A stretch of DNA of 64,000 nucleotides from Leishmania donovani (GCF_000227135.1 NC_018258.1:27967-91966); one strand, 5' to 3'. Counted from the stretch's first letter, positions 19,551-29,171 are shown. Notes: generated by a model from the sequence alone, not told the origin. Made by a program: numbers and translations.

Positions 19551-20185
19551 GTACTTCTGTTGCCCAGGGTGCACCACCGTGGCAGAGTGCACAATGAAAA
19601 GAAAAGGCGACGGAAGACAGAAAGCTCGAGGGCAGTCGAGAGAACAGGATGGGAAACGTTCAGAGGCTGAAGAGCGGCGAGGAGAGAGAGAAAGAGAGAA
19701 GGGCTTCTGCGGTCACACGCGCGCGCGCGAAAGAAAAGAAAACAACTTTTCCGTCTGCGTGGCAGAGGATTGCTCTTCCGGAGTCGGCGCCGCATCCGTG
19801 GCGCTCTGCTCTCTGCTGCATCTGCGCGCACGCGTATTTCCCCAAAGGGAATGGCCGCACAGGGAGGGACGCGAAGAGCACGGCCCTACAGCACGGCAGA
19901 GCCGCTTTTGTGAGCATGCGTGGGGGAGTGCGGCGCACCAAGAGGGGGACGATGGGAAGGGGGTGCGCGCAGAGGACCTGTTTATCTCTTGGCTGTGCGT
20001 TGCTTTGCCGCCATTACCCGGTTGGCGTGCTACACACACACACATACAGTGACACGCTGCCATTGCCGGCTGCCTGCTTGATTCACCTCAGCAGCTGCCG
20101 TGGAATGGGAAGGCATGGCGAGCAGATATTAGATTAGGAAGAAAAACGCTACCTTTATAGCGTTACCCGCTTTCAGCTATAGGGC
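19551..20185. other. Intergenic spacer
   Basis: No gene seen. Purine-rich plus-strand stretches at 19595-19745 would be pyrimidine-rich in the transcript, and a CA repeat lies near 20032-20046. Confidence 0.5.
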
Positions 20186-22072
20186 TCACTTACGCGGTTT
20201 GTGCGGCTTGCGCTTGCCCTTCAGCTGCCGTTCGCTGCGAGTCGTTTTGGAGCTCGGTGGAACGCTAAGCTTGTGGTTCTTGACGGGCGCCTTTTCGGCC
20301 AACACGACAGCCTTGCCCTTCTCGAGTCGCACCCGCTTCGAGCCGACCTGGAGCTCCGCGACATCGTCGCTGGCGTGCCCACGCTTCTTAGACGAGGAGG
20401 CGGAGGCGCTCCCCGCCCTGGACAGCTTTTTGTCCGCCCCGTCCTGCTGCTTCGTGGTGCTGTCCGACAACTTCTTCAGCTTGCAGATGAAGAAGCCGTC
20501 CATGTTGTGCACGTGCGGAAAGTAGCGGCGGGAGAACTCGAGGCTGTCATGATAACGGTGGTGGCGGTACTTGGTGAAGCCAGGACGCCCAAATGGCAGC
20601 CCCATCTCCACCACCTGCACGTCACGGCGCCTCAGCGCGAAGTCCACAATCGCCTCATCCTCTTCCACGAGGAAGGAACACGTAGAGTAGACGACGTAAC
20701 CGCCAATCTTGCAGGCGTCGATGGCGCTCAGCAGCAGCGCTCGCTGCAGCTGTGAAGCACGCTGAATGTCCTCGTGCTGTTTGCTTGTCTTGATGCTCTT
20801 GTCACGCGAGATGATGCCCGTGCCGGAGCAGGGGGCATCGAGCAGAACGCGGTCAAAGTTGCGCATCACCCTCTCGTAGCCAGTGCCGTCGTAGTTCGTG
20901 ACGATGCAGTTGGTGACACCGAGGCGCTGTAAGTTCGCGTTGAGCGACTTGCACCGTGGCTCACTCACATCATTCGCGAAGAGGACGCCGGTGTTCTTCA
21001 TGAGCTGCGCAATGTACGTCGTCTTTCCGCCCGGAGCGGCCGACATGTCGAGCACGCGCTCATTCTCCTGCGGAGCGAGGGCCATGACTGGCAGGAAGGA
21101 GGCCGCGGCCTGCAGCATGTAGTGACCCGCGAGGTACTCGATGGTGCCAGCGATGGGGACATTCGACTCGAACACTTGCAGACCAACCTTGGACCACTTC
21201 TCCAGCGGCTCGACGTTCATGCCGCGCTTCACAAGCGCCTGCACCAGATCACGGCGCTTCGCTTTCAGCGTGTTAACGCGAATGGTCGTTGGCCTTGTCT
21301 TCTCCATCGCCTCCAAAAAGTCCACCGCCTCGGCAGGGGGGAACAACTGCAGGATCGAGTCCATGAGGAATTCGCTGTACTCGTACAGCTCGAGGAGGTC
21401 CGAGCGGAGAAGCTCGAGATACTCGCCACGTTCGCGATCTTCTTCGCGCTCCTGCTTGAAGTTGGACAGCACACGAACGGTCTCTTGAATTCGGTCACGC
21501 AGCTCCTCTGCAGTGCTCGTTTTGCCAAGCAGCTGGACGGCTGCGGCGCCGTCCTCTTCCTGCTGCGCCTCATTGTCCCGCTGCTCGCGATCGTGCAGAG
21601 GCGTCGGCTTCGCTGTCCGAGTCACAATATCCTCCTGCTGCTCCGCATCGGCCAGTTGGCGCTGCGCCAGCATGCGGCGGCGGTACTTCTCAGCTTTGAC
21701 CTCGAAGTCGTCGTCGTCCTGGATTTCCGCGTCGAAGTCTTCCTCGTCCTCCTCGTCGCCGTCCATGACGTCGTCAAACACGATGTTTTCCTCATCGCCA
21801 GCGCCATCCTCGTCATCAGGCGCCCCGTCATAGTGGCTGCTGTTCACGGCGGCATCATCGTAGTGGAAGCTCGAGTCCTCCTCTTCCTCCTCTTCCTTAG
21901 CCACCGGTGCCCTTTGCGCAGCCTTTGGCGCCATGGCGGATTTCTTGGCGGTCTTCTTTACGGCGACCACCACTGCAGTGCCGTTCGCCTTCTTGAGCGA
22001 CTTGGCTGCGGGGGCGGCGGCTTGCGGCACCACCTTCTTCTTCGCTGCAACGGTGGCCATCTTCTTGCCCAT
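20186..22072 (-). CDS. NOP2: NOP2/NSUN1-type rRNA m5C methyltransferase (628 aa)
   Basis: This is a nucleolar SAM-dependent RNA methyltransferase required in yeast and humans for large-subunit rRNA m5C modification and 60S assembly. The ATG at 22072 opens a basic, Lys/Ala-rich tail (MGKKMATVAAKKK), then an acidic stretch (about residues 55-130). The catalytic part shows motif I LDMSAAPGGKTTYIAQLM (about 340), motif IV LLDAPCSGTGIISRD (about 411) with one catalytic Cys, and motif VI VYSTCSFLVEEDEAIV (about 463) with the second. HNMDGFFICKL closes the domain. A Lys/Arg-rich C-terminus ends in QLKGKRKPHKPRK, a likely nucleolar signal. Both cysteines of the m5C mechanism are present. Confidence 0.93.
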   Translation of the reverse strand: MGKKMATVAAKKKVVPQAAAPAAKSLKKANGTAVVVAVKKTAKKSAMAPKAAQRAPVAKEEEEEEDSSFHYDDAAVNSSHYDGAPDDEDGAGDEENIVFDDVMDGDEEDEEDFDAEIQDDDDFEVKAEKYRRRMLAQRQLADAEQQEDIVTRTAKPTPLHDREQRDNEAQQEEDGAAAVQLLGKTSTAEELRDRIQETVRVLSNFKQEREEDRERGEYLELLRSDLLELYEYSEFLMDSILQLFPPAEAVDFLEAMEKTRPTTIRVNTLKAKRRDLVQALVKRGMNVEPLEKWSKVGLQVFESNVPIAGTIEYLAGHYMLQAAASFLPVMALAPQENERVLDMSAAPGGKTTYIAQLMKNTGVLFANDVSEPRCKSLNANLQRLGVTNCIVTNYDGTGYERVMRNFDRVLLDAPCSGTGIISRDKSIKTSKQHEDIQRASQLQRALLLSAIDACKIGGYVVYSTCSFLVEEDEAIVDFALRRRDVQVVEMGLPFGRPGFTKYRHHRYHDSLEFSRRYFPHVHNMDGFFICKLKKLSDSTTKQQDGADKKLSRAGSASASSSKKRGHASDDVAELQVGSKRVRLEKGKAVVLAEKAPVKNHKLSVPPSSKTTRSERQLKGKRKPHKPRK

Positions 22073-22840
22073 TGGCAGAGCGGTAGGCGAGATAAGGAGG
22101 GAGAGATGAGCAGACGCGGCACTGCACTCAGAGAGGCACACCCGTGTGTGCTACGTGTGCTACGGTGACGCTTCTTTGTGTGCCGGAGGTGTGCGAGAGT
22201 ACACTCCCACGGGTGTTGGGCACGGAGCGAGAAGGAGAGGCAGGGAGAGCGCGCTTGCGTGATGGGGAGGAAAGGTATCGCGGCACAAGGCGCTCGCAGC
22301 TTGGATGTGTGTGTGTGTGCGCGCGCGTCACCACCCCCAGAAGCTGAAGAACAGAGGCGAGGGCACAGCCAGCACATAGCAAAGCAGCAGGCACGTGGCG
22401 CCCCTTCAGAAGAGGGGCAGACTCTCCGTGAGCACGGATGAAATGTAACGGAAGAGAGACGCGGCAACGCAACCCCTTCGCTCGTCCACCTTCATGGACG
22501 GCACAGTCAAGGGAAAAGCGAGAACGAGACGAGGCGCGCTGGGCGGCGCCGCGTTCGATGCCGCCGTGAATGGTGCTTTCCGTGTTTCTTCTTGCTGCGA
22601 TGAGGTTAATCGTGTTTAGTCTCAGAAACGGCAAGCGCATACAGGCACGCACAACAGGGGGATGGGGGGGGGTGACAAAGGCGACGCGAAGTCGAGCGCG
22701 AGGAAGGCGGCAGAGGTGGGGTGCACTGCATCCACTTCTACAGTTGCACCCGCTTCGCGATAGGCCATGCACGAATGGCACCGCGGCGTACTTGGCACGC
22801 ATGGTGACCTTCCCTCCCCCACAAACCCGGTGCGCCACGG
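22073..22840. other. Intergenic spacer
   Basis: No gene seen. It holds a GT/GC-alternating patch at about 22305-22327 and a G-rich run near 22660-22671 on the plus strand. Confidence 0.5.
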
Positions 22841-24187
22841 TTAGCTGAGGAGGCCCTCCTTACTAAGGGCGAACGACCTCGTCTTGTTATCCTTACCACC
22901 ACTGGCAATAATAGACTGCCCCACGTACGTGACGTCCAGCACCCCATCCGTGTGCATCGCATCTAGCGTGAGCAGAGCCGTGTTGGTACACCGCAGGTCA
23001 TACACGCGCACCGTGGCGTCTTCGCTGGCTACTGCGAAGAGGCTGACCCCGCTGTGCTCGGCGTCACCCTCCTGCGCATCCCACAGCCACACCACGCTGT
23101 AGAGCCACTGGCGAGGACCGCTGAAGGTCTTCACCACATCCTTCTGCCGCGTGTCGAAGAGTCGGGCACGGTTGTCTGTGCAGGCAGAGAGGAGAAGGTC
23201 TGCTGCTGCGCTGTTGCCTGCCGGCTTCACGGCGATGCGGTTGATGGGGTGGTCGCCTTTAAACTGAGACTGCAGCTGCGCTTCTTCTGTGTCGAGGCAC
23301 TTGATGTGGCCGTCGTGGCCAGCCGAATAGAGCCGTGCGGCACCATGGGCAGCAGAGAAGCGGCTGCACAAGACTGGACGACTGTGGTCCGTGAAGGCCA
23401 CAAGCGGCGCCTTCTTCGACGGCACTGTGTCACCCTCCATCATCTGTTCCCAGCTGAACACCTTCACCGTGGTATCCCAGGAGGCCGTGGCAACAAGCCT
23501 GCCGTCGCCCGGCGCGATGGCGACTGAGTCAACGCCGTCGGTGTGGGCCTGGATAGACCCCAGAAGCTGCATGTGGCTGTTGTTGCTGTCCAGCTTCCAG
23601 GCTGCCACACTGCCGTCCTTGCTAGCGCTGGCGAACATGAAGTCCCCGTCGAGCCTGGTGCGCTTGCGACCGATCTTGCTGCTGGCGGGCGTCACTGGGT
23701 GGAGGGCCACCTCCTTAACAGCCTCGCGATGGAAGGAGCCGAGGGCGAGGCAGCTGTCGCCGTCCCACAGTCGAACGCAGTGGTCGTACGAGCCGGTCAA
23801 GAGAAGCTCGGCGTTATTGCGGTACGGGGCACGCACGCTACTCACCCAGTCATCGTGCGGGAGCAAGTTGCCCTCCTTGGCCTGCAGGGCGGGGGTGTAC
23901 TCGATATTGAGCAGCTCCTCGCAGCTGATACCGCGCCGCTGCAGGAAGCGGAACAGCGTCGTACCAATGTACTCATCTTTGTGGAGAAAATCGAAGTTCT
24001 GCCCTTCGACACCGAGCACGTTCTGCACGAGTTGGTTGAGCCCGTCTGGCAGCACGTTGAGCGGTACGGAGAAGCTCTGCTCCGGCATGGGCTTCGAGTA
24101 GGTGGTTGTGAAGAAGGTAACCATCGCGCTGCCCCCGCCGGCGCCCGTGGTGGCCTGCACGGCTGGTGCATTGCGGACAGCAGTCAT
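22841..24187 (-). CDS. WDR12/Ytm1 WD40 ribosome biogenesis factor (448 aa)
   Basis: This belongs to the family that with BOP1/Erb1 and PES1/Nop7 forms the PeBoW complex for 60S maturation. The ATG at 24187 starts a short Ala-rich tail, then an NLE-type N-terminal domain (about residues 25-110: VTFFTTTYSKPMPEQSFSVP, NVLGVEGQNFDFLHKDEYIG). The bridge LLPHDDWVSSVRA is the characteristic WDR12 junction into the propeller. WD repeats follow with LLTGSYDHCVRLWD, FASASKDGSVAAW, VATASWDTTVKVFSWE, LYSAGHDGHIKCLD, LSACTDNRARLFDTR, VASEDATVRVYDLR and a closing IIASGGKDNKTRSF. Human WDR12 is 423 aa. The related Notchless (NLE1) is the main alternative, but the HDDWVSS junction favours WDR12. Confidence 0.88.
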   Translation of the reverse strand: MTAVRNAPAVQATTGAGGGSAMVTFFTTTYSKPMPEQSFSVPLNVLPDGLNQLVQNVLGVEGQNFDFLHKDEYIGTTLFRFLQRRGISCEELLNIEYTPALQAKEGNLLPHDDWVSSVRAPYRNNAELLLTGSYDHCVRLWDGDSCLALGSFHREAVKEVALHPVTPASSKIGRKRTRLDGDFMFASASKDGSVAAWKLDSNNSHMQLLGSIQAHTDGVDSVAIAPGDGRLVATASWDTTVKVFSWEQMMEGDTVPSKKAPLVAFTDHSRPVLCSRFSAAHGAARLYSAGHDGHIKCLDTEEAQLQSQFKGDHPINRIAVKPAGNSAAADLLLSACTDNRARLFDTRQKDVVKTFSGPRQWLYSVVWLWDAQEGDAEHSGVSLFAVASEDATVRVYDLRCTNTALLTLDAMHTDGVLDVTYVGQSIIASGGKDNKTRSFALSKEGLLS

Positions 24188-24876
24188 GATGGAGGCGACG
24201 GGCGACGCAGAGCCTTTGAAAGGGGACGGGGCAAATGCGAAGTGTAGTTCCGCTGTATATCTGCATGGACAGGAGGGGAGGGACGGTACGGAGGCCATAA
24301 GGCGGGGAGCAGAGAGGTGGGGGATGGGGGGGGGACGAAGAGCGGATGAGGGGGAGAAGTGAGTGGAAAGGCGGGTCCGCATGGGGGTGTCACCGTGCAC
24401 TCTCGTGTAAACGAAGGCCGGGTGGTAGAGGTGGGGAGGGGAGAGCAGAAATGCACAGATACGGACAGACATGCTGTCACTTGCCACGGTATGCCACACC
24501 GACTGCGCACAGTGGTTGGCGAAGTGGAAGAGGAGGGCGAGGGCATCGAGTGCCTCGGAGGCCACGAAGGCCGAGTGCGCGGGTTAGATTAGCGGGACGA
24601 CTCGAGCTCAATGAAAGTAAAATCGGTTCTCCGGAGCGGACATGGACGTGCGGGTGCGAGGTTGAATTCCATTGACGTGTGCTCGGTGAGTCGGGACAAC
24701 GAGCATTCCGGGAGTGGCGCGCTCTAGTGTGTGCCAGGGCACACACAATGCATCGGCTGTCGGAGGGGGGTCCTTCACCGAGGGTGGCGGCTTTCATGGC
24801 GACGAAGCAAGACCCACGGTGCCTCTCTGTCGCCGCACATTCCTTGCCAGCTCGTCTGTTTTCTTTTGTCCGTCTC
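24188..24876. other. Intergenic spacer with long pyrimidine tract (minus strand)
   Basis: Plus-strand positions 24275-24367 are A/G-dominated with G runs, giving a long pyrimidine tract upstream of the WDR12-like gene on the transcribed strand, a good candidate for its trans-splice signal. No gene was seen in the rest. Confidence 0.55.
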
Positions 24877-25035
24877 TCACTGCGGTTTGATGCGATCGTT
24901 GACTGGCGGCGGCGTCGACTCGGCAAAGGAAATGTTCAGGTAGACAATGAAGAGGGCTAGGGTGAAGAAGAAGAGCAGCATAGACCAGATGGCGACGTCA
25001 CCGCTGCGCCAGCTCCACCGGCGGTAAGGTGTCAT
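24877..25035 (-). CDS. Single-span microprotein (52 aa)
   Basis: This short frame begins with ATG at 25035 and ends at TGA 24877-24879. The product starts with a basic and aromatic head (MTPYRRWSWRSGDVAIW), followed by a hydrophobic span (SMLLFFFTLALFIVYLNI, about residues 18-35) and a polar tail (FAESTPPPVNDRIKPQ). Third positions are mostly G or C and there are no rare-looking codons. Upstream on the transcribed strand, near 25084-25096, the sequence TTCTTCTCACAG is a good pyrimidine tract plus AG acceptor about 50 bases before the ATG. Size and topology fit a small subunit of an ER or mitochondrial membrane complex. The family is not recognised. Confidence 0.65.
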   Translation of the reverse strand: MTPYRRWSWRSGDVAIWSMLLFFFTLALFIVYLNISFAESTPPPVNDRIKPQ

Positions 25036-25083
25036 TGCCGTCCGGGGATGTCTGCCCTTTGCCTTCCCTTGTACGACCGTCTC

Positions 25084-25097
25084 TCTGTGAGAAGAAC
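25084..25097 (-). promoter_or_regulatory. Candidate spliced-leader acceptor of the 52-aa gene
   Basis: On the minus strand this reads as a pyrimidine-rich TTCTTCTCACAG ending in AG, roughly 50 bases before the ATG at 25035. Trans-splicing acceptors in trypanosomatids are pyrimidine tracts followed by the first usable AG. The position is inferred, not mapped. Confidence 0.4.
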
Positions 25098-25456
25098 TTG
25101 TGCGCGCACAGAGACAGTCACGAGAGCGCTGACGCCGTGCTGCGCGAACCAGCTCGCCCTCAGCGGAGAAAAGAGCTACAACGGCTCGAGCAGAGATCAG
25201 CTGTCGTGGGAGTTAATATGCGAGTGCGCGCGTGCGTGTGTGTGTGTGTGTGTCGTCGCTCACGCGTTCATCGAAGACGGCGCGCACGCGTGGAGAAGGA
25301 CAGAAGAAAGGAGAATAGCAAGGGATGAAGCGCTCCAGCATCAGACGAAAGGAGAAAAGGAGGGGGTCACCAGACACACACGCACACACGCGTAGGGCCT
25401 CACATGGATCCATTCTGCTCATCACTTACCGTTTTTGTTTTTCTGGCGAGACACCG
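25098..25456. other. Intergenic spacer with GT microsatellite
   Basis: No gene seen. A (TG)n repeat lies at about 25234-25253 and a CA-rich patch at 25374-25390. Confidence 0.5.
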
Positions 25457-26074
25457 CTAAAGGTAGCAGAGCGCAAGAGCAGAGAGCGCGGGAAGAGAAG
25501 AGGGCGGAGACCTCTCACGCGCGCATGTCAGGTGCGTGATCGGCGGCTCCGGCGGCAAGGGGGATACCATCGTAGTAGATGTGGCCGCCATAATGGGAGG
25601 CAACGCCTGAGAGGTGAGGTACACGAACGCGTTGTTGTGCACATCACACCTGCTGGTGTTAGGCGCCTCGGTGAGTAGCATGGCGTACTCCCTGATGTCT
25701 TGTGGACCGGCGCAATGGACAGCCGACCCATCAGCGCTGCCGCACAAGACGTCTGAGGCGAGCGCTGCAAGGGTACTGGGGCGCTGCTGACGCACGCGCA
25801 CGCAGCACACGAGCGCGATGCGGTCATCAGCAAAGAGAAGCGGGCGATCCAGGATAAACTTGTTGCGACCATAAAAGAGTCCCTGCTGCGTGGCAGGTGT
25901 CTTCCACAGAGGCGCTGCAGCACCGCACGGGGTGACAGTGACGTCCGTGACGGCGTCCACGAGAGGCGCATCGGTCAGCTCGAATTCCAGCGTGCGCGCC
26001 TCTGGCTGATACCGTGCAGCGAAAATGAGGCATTCCATCTGTGTGTCCGGATGCGCGTCTGTATGCTGAGACAT
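25457..26074 (-). CDS. Unknown soluble protein (205 aa)
   Basis: I do not recognise this protein. The ATG at 26074 (MSQHTDAHPDTQMECLIFAA) is chosen, since the 59 codons before it run through a CA repeat (HTHTHTHT) and are UTR-like. A second ATG at residue 13 is possible. The middle (about residues 15-150) alternates short hydrophobic strands with polar loops (LEFELTDAPLVDAVTDVTV, RPLLFADDRIALVCCVRVR), suggesting a mostly beta domain. The C-terminus is Pro/Ser-rich. No signal peptide, membrane span or enzyme motif is seen. Confidence 0.6.
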   Translation of the reverse strand: MSQHTDAHPDTQMECLIFAARYQPEARTLEFELTDAPLVDAVTDVTVTPCGAAAPLWKTPATQQGLFYGRNKFILDRPLLFADDRIALVCCVRVRQQRPSTLAALASDVLCGSADGSAVHCAGPQDIREYAMLLTEAPNTSRCDVHNNAFVYLTSQALPPIMAATSTTMVSPLPPEPPITHLTCARERSPPSSLPALSALALCYL

Positions 26075-26530
26075 GCGTGGGCGCCTCACTGCCACTGTGT
26101 GTGTGTGTGTGTGTGTGTGAGCAAGGAAGAAGCGAAGGGGCGAAGGGCTGAGAAGTGGGTAAGAGGGGGCCATGATCATGAGGAGAGGGGTACAAAACCT
26201 CCACAGTCCACGTGCGCCTACGCGTATGCTGGCCTCAAGTACTCTTGTCAAGTGGTGTCAGAGAACGGCGGTGGAGCGTGTCCTAAATTTTCGCTGGTTT
26301 TTATGGCGCTACGGCACACCATTGCTGCTCCCTACAGCAGCAACGTGCACACACACATGCACTCACACACACACACACACATGCACAGTCTTGCTAGCGT
26401 CGTCCCATGTCGACCGTTACGGCGCGTGGCGCGTCGTGCGCCCCTCCCCTGTCCAGCATGCCGAGGCACATGCAGAGACGCGTGCTGCAAGTGTTTGGCG
26501 TTCTCCCACAAATACTCACCCTCCGCCCTC
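26075..26530. other. Intergenic spacer with GT and CA microsatellites
   Basis: No gene seen. It holds (GT)n at about 26095-26120 and two CA repeats at about 26346-26384. Confidence 0.55.
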
Positions 26531-28096
26531 TCAGCTCTTCAGCACCTCCTCCGTGAGAAGAAAGCAAAGGCCAAGCTCCTTGTCGAGCGGGCAGCCACTC
26601 ACAAGCAGCGTGAGCCGCTCCGGTGTCACAGATTCCACCAGCGCAAACCCAAGCACAGTACCATGCCGGATTCTGCGCTCGAACACACTGAAAGGGAGTC
26701 GGTGAAGCTCCCCGTCAGGGCTGCGTTCGTACTCAGTGGCTGTGCTGATTGCGACGATTCGGTCCTTCAGGGCGACGTCCTGCAGGGTAATGAACGACAC
26801 GGCCGCCACATCCGCCTTCTGCCGGTCCACGTCCTCGCTGTCCATCATCGGCAGCAGTGTCGACATGGCGGCGATCGCTGCCGCACCGACGGTTGCGACG
26901 CGCACCTGCGAGGCCTCGAGGGTGATGAGGGTCGGCTTCACTGGCGATGTCGGGGTGCCGAAGAAGTACTGCAGCCACCGCTGGCGATTCAATAGCGGCA
27001 CCGGCACCGAGTTTACCAGCTCCACGGAGTCTAAAAGAAAGACCTTGAAGTGCTGCCCACCTCCGCAGTCCACCTCGGGCGGCACGTTCCAGCGCGGATC
27101 AAGCATCGCCTGCACAATGCCCATCGACCCTTCACCACCAAAGCGCTCCCATGCACGCTGCACCAGCTTCCACCGCAGCCATGAGCTACCGACGACGCAA
27201 ACGTGATCGATGTCGGCTGCCACAATGGTGTCCAGGAGTGTGTCGAGTGGGTTCGTCTGCGTCTTACCGCTTCCCAGGGCGGCAGGTGCAGGCGAAGCAG
27301 AGGCGGTTGGGTCGACGCTCGGCACCGCCGCCGCCGCCGCTTCCGCCTGCTCCACCGCGTGCGGCTCCACCACGCCAAAGTCAAAGAACAGTCCGCCCAC
27401 GCGGCAGCGCTCACTGCGCGCCATCTTCTCCATGCCGTTCGGCAGAAGCTGCTGCACCCAGTGCTGGTAGAGTCGTGGGTTGGCCACACGCGACTGGCCG
27501 ACTTGGGCATACAGCGCCGGCGTCAGATTCATCTCCTCCTCGATGTCCATGCAGTGCTGGGCGTGGAAAAGCGCTATACTGCCTGGGAACGCGAAGGCAG
27601 GGGTGTCCAGCACCCCATCGAGCAGCAGGGGGTGGTAGCCGAGGCGCACGGCAAAGTTGCTCAGCCAGCGAACATAGGTGCTCGCCCCGCAGTGGTGGCG
27701 GTCGCTCACGAAGAGCACGCGAGGTCCGACGTCGTCGCGGCCGCGGGCCTCCACTCGTGCTCGCTCCAGGTGGGAGTGAAAATCCAGCAACGAGCGCACC
27801 CAGGTCGCCCCGAGCGACGTCGCATAGCAGCGCTGCAGCACCGTCGGCGGTGCCACCAGTGACAGGGTGCAGCCGGTGGAGGTGAAGATGCTAAGGGAGC
27901 GACCGGGCGGCAGGTGCACTGGCACTCCCGGGATCAGCTCTGTCCCAAATACCTCTGCCCGCGCCGCGGTTGACGTGTCGTCGTCTTCCACCGGCTTTCG
28001 CAGGGTCACCTTGGAAAGCTGTGTGGAGGAGAGCGAGGTGATGATGCGCAGCTCGCAGAAGGAGCCGAGAACGTACTCCCGCTCCAAGGCTACCAT
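26531..28096 (-). CDS. CLP1-like RNA-processing factor with altered Walker A (521 aa)
   Basis: CLP1 is a subunit of mRNA 3'-end cleavage factor and, in animals, an RNA 5'-kinase. The N-terminal domain matches the family (YVLGSFCELRI, then RAEVFGTELIPGVPVHLPPG and SIFTSTGCTLSL). The P-loop region at about residue 130 reads VLFVSDRHHCGASTYVRWL, aligning with GPxDxGKST but with the Walker A Lys replaced by Ala. After it LNFAVRLGxxP-like and FPGSIALFH segments follow as in CLP1. The second ATG-like site upstream is not ATG (TTG at 28148-28150), so the start is 28096 (MVALEREY). At 521 aa it is longer than human (425) and yeast (445) CLP1, through an Ala/Pro insert near residues 265-290. GRC3/NOL9 is a less likely alternative. 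Confidence 0.85.
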   Translation of the reverse strand: MVALEREYVLGSFCELRIITSLSSTQLSKVTLRKPVEDDDTSTAARAEVFGTELIPGVPVHLPPGRSLSIFTSTGCTLSLVAPPTVLQRCYATSLGATWVRSLLDFHSHLERARVEARGRDDVGPRVLFVSDRHHCGASTYVRWLSNFAVRLGYHPLLLDGVLDTPAFAFPGSIALFHAQHCMDIEEEMNLTPALYAQVGQSRVANPRLYQHWVQQLLPNGMEKMARSERCRVGGLFFDFGVVEPHAVEQAEAAAAAVPSVDPTASASPAPAALGSGKTQTNPLDTLLDTIVAADIDHVCVVGSSWLRWKLVQRAWERFGGEGSMGIVQAMLDPRWNVPPEVDCGGGQHFKVFLLDSVELVNSVPVPLLNRQRWLQYFFGTPTSPVKPTLITLEASQVRVATVGAAAIAAMSTLLPMMDSEDVDRQKADVAAVSFITLQDVALKDRIVAISTATEYERSPDGELHRLPFSVFERRIRHGTVLGFALVESVTPERLTLLVSGCPLDKELGLCFLLTEEVLKS

Positions 28097-28107
28097 GTCC
28101 TCCGATT

Positions 28108-28133
28108 CTGCAAGGGAGGGGGTGGGCAGAGCG
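28108..28133 (-). promoter_or_regulatory. Candidate spliced-leader acceptor of the CLP1-like gene
   Basis: The minus strand reads CTGCCCACCCCCTCCCTTGCAG, a pyrimidine tract directly followed by CAG, ending about 11 bases before the ATG at 28096. A second, much longer pyrimidine tract sits at 28183-28247, so the acceptor may instead be the AG at about 28159-28160. Confidence 0.4.
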
Positions 28134-28547
28134 GTGGTGGTCGACCGCAATCGCCGTCCTCGTGAAGGGGCGGCCGGTGCGAGCGGAGGGAGGGGCGGGA
28201 AGAGACGAAGGACAGGAGAGAGTGGGGAGGGGGGAAGGGGGAGGAGCGTCGGGTGAAATACCTACAAAAGGCGGTATCATTTTGTCATGCGTGCGCTGCT
28301 ACTGCTGCCCTCACCCTGACTCCCGCACGCATCGCAAAACAGAGGGGTCAGCTGACTTCAACTGTATCTCCAGTATCGGTCCTTCATGATCCTTTAGCTT
28401 CACATGTCCGCTTACGGTGTCTTTCTGCGTCACAAGAGGGGAGCTCCAGGCACACATGGCGAAACTGCTTCCCTGTCCACATCACCAGCAGACGCGTGCC
28501 TCAAAGAAGGGGGGACGCATATTTAGCAGCCGTGCCACTGTGCGCAC
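28134..28547. other. Intergenic spacer with 65-base pyrimidine tract (minus strand)
   Basis: Plus-strand positions 28183-28247 are almost entirely A/G. On the transcribed strand this is a strong pyrimidine tract between the acidic-protein and CLP1-like genes... its direction fits the CLP1-like gene. No gene was seen. Confidence 0.55.
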
Positions 28548-29171
28548 TCACCGCCGCGCGTTTGCCGGCGTTTCAACAATCCAGCTGTTGTAGCCAGTAG
28601 GCAGTGAAGGCCGTGCGGCCGCTGGTTGGGGGACGAGCTGCTCTTCGACAACACCGTGGTCGTTCACTGTGGCGCGTCGGAGTAGGTGTGCCTCTTGCAG
28701 CACCTGCGCGACGGCCAGCAGCACATCTGTGTCGCCTTGCAGCATCGCTTTGGCGTGCTCCCGCTCCACCGGGTCGTCCATTTGACGGCGCAGCTCCTTG
28801 ATGATGCTGTACACCTCCGCCGTGGCGATGCCGTGCACCTTGGATGGGGCGTGGACGGGCGGCAGTGGCGGCAGAGGGTACACCTGCCTCTCCTCCTCTT
28901 CGTCGCTGTCATCACCATCGTCCGCCTCCTCGTCCTCTTCGGCGTCGTCTTCTTCGTCGCCTTCTTCGTCAACAGCGTCGTCATCGTTGTCGGCGCCGTC
29001 CTGGTCAACGTCACTGGCGGCGGTGGAAGCCGCATTCGTGTCGGAGACCGTCGCGTCGTTGGGCTGCTCCTCTTCGTCTTCCTCGTCGTTGGACATGACC
29101 GCCTGATCCTCGCCCTCCATTTCTACTGCTGCAAGATGCGGTTCTTGCCCATCCGTCGAAGAGGGCTCCAT
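28548..29171 (-). CDS. Highly acidic protein (207 aa), function unknown
   Basis: The ATG at 29171 (MEPSSTDGQEPHLAAVEMEG) is chosen; the 109 codons upstream are UTR-like. Residues 20-105 are dominated by Asp and Glu, including DDAEEDEEADDGDDSDEEEE. The C-terminal 100 residues look folded and helical (VHGIATAEVYSIIKELRRQM, then AKAMLQGDTDVLLAVAQVL) and end in GYNSWIVETPANARR. Such acidic tracts occur in nucleolar and chromatin-associated proteins and histone chaperones, but no family domain is seen, so no function is assigned. Confidence 0.7.
   Translation of the reverse strand: MEPSSTDGQEPHLAAVEMEGEDQAVMSNDEEDEEEQPNDATVSDTNAASTAASDVDQDGADNDDDAVDEEGDEEDDAEEDEEADDGDDSDEEEERQVYPLPPLPPVHAPSKVHGIATAEVYSIIKELRRQMDDPVEREHAKAMLQGDTDVLLAVAQVLQEAHLLRRATVNDHGVVEEQLVPQPAAARPSLPTGYNSWIVETPANARR

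Noticed and set aside
26051..26995. Plus-strand frame of 314 aa across a CA repeat
   Set aside because: It runs through a microsatellite and then antisense to the CLP1-like gene; no coding signature.
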